Below, piece after piece: positions 1-6,125 of a stretch of 6,125 nucleotides of DNA. Source of the DNA: Sphingomonadaceae bacterium (GTDB lineage: Bacteria > Pseudomonadota > Alphaproteobacteria > Sphingomonadales > Sphingomonadaceae); NCBI GenBank assembly GCA_947446935.1, contig CANFIV010000099.1, positions 1 to 6,125 of the forward strand, read 5' to 3'. Each line of letters begins with the position of its first letter. Position 1 is the first letter of the stretch. Under the pieces are notes generated by a model. That model was not told where the DNA came from. It saw only the letters and a list, made by a program, of their open reading frames with translations, and made no database searches. Both the position numbers and the translations under genes were made by a program.

Positions 1-2
1 CA

Positions 3-25
3 GGGGAGAGGGCTGGGAGAGGGGG
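3..25. repeat. G/A-rich direct repeat at the left edge
   Basis: The plus strand reads GGGGAGAGGG (3-12), CT, then GGGAGAGGGGG (15-25), two near-copies of a purine-rich unit. Such stretches often form the right arm of intergenic hairpins whose left arm is C/T-rich. That partner would lie outside the window, so this may be half of a terminator or repeat. Confidence 0.4.
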
Positions 26-400
26 CCGCCGCGCACTGCTTGGTGTTGGTGGAGCAGTTGCACCAGCAAATAGAGGTGCCTCCGGAGGTTACAGTGACGG
101 GTTCAATATCCCCCCAATGTGCTTGACAGGGCCAAACCCCGCACAAACCACTTTCCTACAGACACCCTCGGCGCGCATGACGGCCGCCGCTCTTTGAATC
201 GTGGTTCTGCAAGGCCGCACCGCTGCCCTCCCCTCCTCGTGGCCTGTTGGCAGGGAGGTCGGGTCAGTGTGTCTGGCAAGACGTTTCCAACACACACATG
301 TCTGCGACGTCCGTTTGTGCTGACGGATATCAGGGATATTATGCTTTAAAATCAGTTATTAAAAACCGAATGACCGGAAACCAAGTTTTTGCTCTGGACC

Positions 401-418
401 GTGTCAACTGTGTCAACC
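401..418 (+). repeat. Tandem 9-bp repeat GTGTCAAC(T/C)
   Basis: Two adjacent nonamers, GTGTCAACT (401-409) and GTGTCAACC (410-418), differ only in the last base. They lie just right of an AT-rich island and 40 bp left of the dRS3-like element. They could be a two-site operator for a regulator, or part of the repeat unit. Neither is proved, and two copies of nine bases in gene-free DNA is only modest evidence. Confidence 0.55.
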
Positions 419-458
419 TCCTGCCCTCAACTCCAGCGCGCAATGGGCTCTCCCCAGA

Positions 459-545
459 CCTCGTCATTCCCGCGCAAGCGGGAATCGAGAGCGGCAGTCG
501 CTGCGTGTGCGGGACTGGCTTCCCGCCTGCGCGGGAATGACGAGG
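459..545. repeat. Composite palindromic repeat with dRS3-like ends
   Basis: Arms at 459-484 and 520-545 are inverted repeats matching at 25 of 26 positions; the one mismatch is A477 opposite C527. Each arm is itself a small palindrome. The left one, 466-485, is ATTCCC-N8-GGGAAT, the consensus known from Neisseria dRS3 repeats. The right one, 519-538, is CTTCCC-N8-GGGAAT, one base off that consensus. The 35-nt centre holds a smaller GCAG-TCG-CTGC hairpin at 493-503. Elements of this CGTCATTCCCGC type are widespread in intergenic DNA of GC-rich proteobacteria. I see no clear target-site duplication and no transposase. The element supplies spurious peptides such as SFPRKRES and IPACAGMT when translated, so open frames across it should not be called genes. 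Confidence 0.85.
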
Positions 546-574
546 GGTTTTGGGTTGCCGCCGAGTTTGGGGAT

Positions 575-594
575 GCAAGGGCGATGGCCCTTGC
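575..594. repeat. Strong hairpin GCAAGGGC-GATG-GCCCTTGC
   Basis: A perfect 8-bp stem (575-582 with 587-594) closes a 4-nt loop, GATG. It lacks a flanking T-run on either strand, so an intrinsic terminator is unlikely. It lies about 90 nt beyond the gltD stop in the direction of transcription and could be part of the 3' untranslated region or a dispersed palindromic repeat unit. Confidence 0.6.
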
Positions 595-595
595 G

Positions 596-617
596 CGCCG
601 GAGGTTGATTCCCGGCG
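596..617. repeat. Inverted repeat CGCCGG...CCGGCG
   Basis: Six-base arms at 596-601 and 612-617 pair perfectly across a 10-nt loop. The structure starts one base after the end of the hairpin at 575-594, so the two are effectively back to back. No coding signal overlaps it. It is modest on its own and stands out mainly as part of the hairpin cluster. Confidence 0.4.
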
Positions 618-642
618 TTGCTTTGGGCGGACCTGCGCCTCC

Positions 643-657
643 ACCACCTGCGGTGGT
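643..657. repeat. Short hairpin ACCACC-TGC-GGTGGT
   Basis: This is a perfect 6-bp inverted repeat (643-648 with 652-657) with a 3-nt loop. It lies two bases from the stem of the next hairpin (660-680), so the two form a tandem pair downstream of gltD. Paired palindromes of this kind are common in intergenic regions of GC-rich proteobacteria; whether this pair recurs in this genome cannot be seen here. Confidence 0.5.
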
Positions 658-659
658 AC

Positions 660-680
660 CCCTCCCCGTTTCGGGGAGGG
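660..680 (-). terminator. Hairpin just after gltD, probable operon end
   Basis: There is a perfect 9-bp G+C stem, CCCTCCCCG (660-668) with CGGGGAGGG (672-680), around a TTT loop. It begins 5 nt after the gltD TGA. No T-run follows on either strand, so it is not a textbook intrinsic terminator. It could stop transcription weakly, protect the 3' end of the mRNA, or be one unit of a dispersed repeat. The position favours a 3'-end role for the gltBD transcript. Confidence 0.45.
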
Positions 681-685
681 TGAGA

Positions 686-2119
686 TCAGCGCGGCAGTTC
701 GGTTGTGCCCATCAGGGCTTCGTCCACCGCGCGAGCGCATTGGCGGCCTTCGCGGATGGCCCAGACGACAAGGCTTTGGCCGCGACGCATGTCGCCGCAG
801 GCGAAGACGCGCTCGTTGCTGGTGTGGTAATCGGTCGTGTTGGCCTTGACGTTGCCACGCGCATCGAGTTCGACGCCGGCCTGTTCGAGCAGGCCCTGCT
901 TGCGCGGGCCGACGAAGCCCATGGCGAGGAAGATCAGGTCGGCGGGGATGACGAAAGTGCTGTCCGGCACTTCTTCCATTTTGCCGTTCTGCCATTCGAC
1001 GCGAACGCATTCGAGGCCGGTCACGTCGTTTTCACCGAGCACGCGCTTGGTGAGCACGGCGAATTCACGCTCGACGCCTTCTTCATGGCTGGACGAGGTG
1101 CGCAGCTTGAGCGGCCAGTTGGGCCAGCTGAGCGCCTTGTCTTCCTTTTCAGGCGGGCGCGGCATGATTTCGAGCTGGGTGACCGAGAGCGCGCCCTGGC
1201 GGTTCGAGGTGCCGACGCAGTCCGACCCGGTGTCGCCGCCGCCGATGACGACGACATGCTTGCCGGTGGCGGTGAGCGTGCCGCGCGGGGCGGCGCGGAT
1301 TTCGTCGTCACCCGCGACGCGCTTGTTCTGCTGGGTGAGGAATTCCATGGCGAAGCGCACGCCGGGCAGCTCAAATCCGGGGATGCCGATGGGGCGCGGG
1401 TCTTCCGCGCCGCCGGAGAGCACGACCTTGTCGAAGTTTTCGAGCAAGCTGGCGACCGACACCGTGACACCGACTTCGACCGAGGTGCGGAATTCCACGC
1501 CTTCGGCCATCATCTGGATCAGACGGCGGTTGATGAGGTGCTTCTCAAGCTTGAAATCGGGGATGCCATAGCGGAGGAGGCCGCCGACGCGGTCCGACTT
1601 TTCGAACACGGTGACCGAGTGGCCCGCGCGCGCAAGCTGCTGCGCGCAAGCGAGCCCGGCCGGGCCGGAGCCGACGACAGCGACAGACTTGCCCGTCTTC
1701 TGCGCGGGAACCTGCGGCTCGATCCAGCCTTCCTTCCACCCGCGATCGACGATGGCGCATTCGATCGACTTGATGGTGACCGGCTGATCAATGAGGTTGA
1801 GCGTGCACGACGCCTCGCACGGGGCGGGGCAGATGCGGCCGGTGAATTCCGGGAAGTTGTTGGTCGAATGGAGATTTTCGAGCGCGGTGCGCCACTGGTT
1901 TTCGTAGACCAGATGGTTCCAGTCCGGGATCTGGTTGTTCACCGGGCAGCCGTTGTGACAATAGGGAATGCCGCAATTCATGCAGCGCGCCGCCTGCCCC
2001 TTGAGGCTGGTGTCATCGTGCGGGATGACGAACTCGCGGTAGTGCTTCAGACGCTCCTGCGGTGCGTCGTAGGAGCGATCCTTGCGATCGATTTCGAGGA
2101 AGCCGGTTGCCTTGCCCAT
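686..2119 (-). CDS. gltD: Glutamate synthase (NADPH) small/beta subunit
   Basis: This is the 477-residue FAD subunit that oxidises NADPH and passes electrons through iron-sulfur clusters to the GltB FMN site. The N-terminal ferredoxin-like part carries C46, C49, C54 and C58 ([14 protein letters not shown]) and then C97, C101 and C105 (CPAPCEASC), the two cysteine groups that bind 4Fe-4S clusters in this family. The FAD-binding Rossmann motif GSGPAGLA lies at 150-157, followed by [17 protein letters not shown]. The NADPH-binding motif GGGDTGSDC lies at 293-301. The C-terminal FAD segment [20 protein letters not shown] lies at 439-458. The length matches full-length bacterial GltD (about 470-485). 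The ATG at 2117-2119 is preferred because [12 protein letters not shown] is the usual start of the family and an AGGG lies 10 nt upstream. The gene follows gltB by 18 nt and is surely co-transcribed with it. Related FAD/Fe-S subunits occur in other oxidoreductases, but the adjacent gltB settles the role. The stop is TGA at 686-688. Confidence 0.98.
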   Translation of the reverse strand: MGKATGFLEIDRKDRSYDAPQERLKHYREFVIPHDDTSLKGQAARCMNCGIPYCHNGCPVNNQIPDWNHLVYENQWRTALENLHSTNNFPEFTGRICPAPCEASCTLNLIDQPVTIKSIECAIVDRGWKEGWIEPQVPAQKTGKSVAVVGSGPAGLACAQQLARAGHSVTVFEKSDRVGGLLRYGIPDFKLEKHLINRRLIQMMAEGVEFRTSVEVGVTVSVASLLENFDKVVLSGGAEDPRPIGIPGFELPGVRFAMEFLTQQNKRVAGDDEIRAAPRGTLTATGKHVVVIGGGDTGSDCVGTSNRQGALSVTQLEIMPRPPEKEDKALSWPNWPLKLRTSSSHEEGVEREFAVLTKRVLGENDVTGLECVRVEWQNGKMEEVPDSTFVIPADLIFLAMGFVGPRKQGLLEQAGVELDARGNVKANTTDYHTSNERVFACGDMRRGQSLVVWAIREGRQCARAVDEALMGTTELPR

Positions 2120-2128
2120 TGCTTTGAT

Positions 2129-2134
2129 ACCCTA
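2129..2134 (-). promoter_or_regulatory. Ribosome binding site of gltD (weak)
   Basis: In the 18-nt gap between gltB and gltD the minus strand reads TAGGGT, giving a four-base AGGG match to the anti-Shine-Dalgarno sequence. It ends 10 nt before the gltD ATG. The gap is too short for a separate promoter, so gltD is probably translated from the gltB message. The same bases include an in-frame TAG that acts as a second stop for gltB. Confidence 0.5.
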
Positions 2135-2137
2135 GAT

Positions 2138-6125
<3,988 letters not shown>

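Larger units (their letters stand above)
1..458. other. Gene-free stretch left of the palindromic element
   Basis: I find no credible gene here. The short open frames on both strands lack a recognisable product, a good ribosome binding site and family-like composition. One plus frame is open from the left edge to a TGA at 124-126 (ending VTVTGSISPQCA) and could in principle be the tail of a gene outside, but its start is the purine-rich repeat, which argues against that. No tRNA, tmRNA or SRP RNA could be folded by eye. Composition changes sharply: 336-390 is about 27% G+C (15 of 55 bases) within a very GC-rich window. Two weak plus-strand promoter-like patterns occur, at 123-148 and 315-342; both point toward the repeats and the 3' end of gltD, not toward any gene. 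Confidence 0.6.

Noticed and set aside
92..115. GGGTTCAATAT followed by C-run, reminiscent of a tRNA T-arm
   Set aside because: The flanking bases do not form the required 5-bp T-stem, and no acceptor, D or anticodon arm can be placed around it.
89..297. Two overlapping 64-68 codon minus-strand open frames
   Set aside because: They start within a few bases of each other in different frames, have no ribosome binding site that I can see, and give Cys/Arg-rich peptides without family resemblance.
357..376. CCG-N6-CGG followed by TTTTT on the minus strand, a possible terminator
   Set aside because: The stem is only three base pairs, too weak for an intrinsic terminator despite the T-run.
339..1010. 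A 223-codon minus-strand open frame overlapping the gltD 3' end
   Set aside because: It is out of frame with gltD, very rich in Arg and Pro, and reads through all the palindromes (giving IPACAGMT). This is typical of spurious frames across such repeats.

Overview
This window is ordinary core nitrogen metabolism from a GC-rich bacterium, most likely an alphaproteobacterium and plausibly of the order Sphingomonadales. That placement is an inference. It rests on the protein style of GltB and GltD, on strong GC bias at third codon positions, and on intergenic repeats of a type common in those genomes; no marker gene here fixes a genus.

Layout, left to right. Positions 1-685 are gene-free and hold repeats and hairpins. 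These are a G/A-rich repeat at the left edge, an AT-rich island (about 336-390), a 9-bp tandem repeat (401-418), an 87-bp composite palindrome with dRS3-like ends (459-545), and four further short hairpins between 575 and 680. Positions 686-2119 on the minus strand are gltD, the complete small (beta) subunit of glutamate synthase. Positions 2138-6125 on the minus strand are gltB, the large (alpha) subunit. It is in frame throughout but loses its N-terminus, about 190 residues of the mature protein plus any propeptide, beyond the right edge.

Transcription runs right to left, gltB then gltD, with only 18 nt between them, so the two almost certainly form one operon. The products form the NADPH-dependent glutamate synthase (GOGAT). 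GltD takes electrons from NADPH through FAD and passes them via iron-sulfur clusters to GltB. GltB hydrolyses glutamine, channels the ammonia to its FMN site, and reductively aminates 2-oxoglutarate to glutamate. The hairpin 5 nt after the gltD stop probably marks the end of the operon.

I found no mobile-element gene, RNA gene, CRISPR array or new system. Very long plus-strand open frames lie opposite both genes, but codon composition explains them. The observations most worth a second look are the repeat cluster downstream of gltD and the fact that gltB and gltD lie in the same reading frame.
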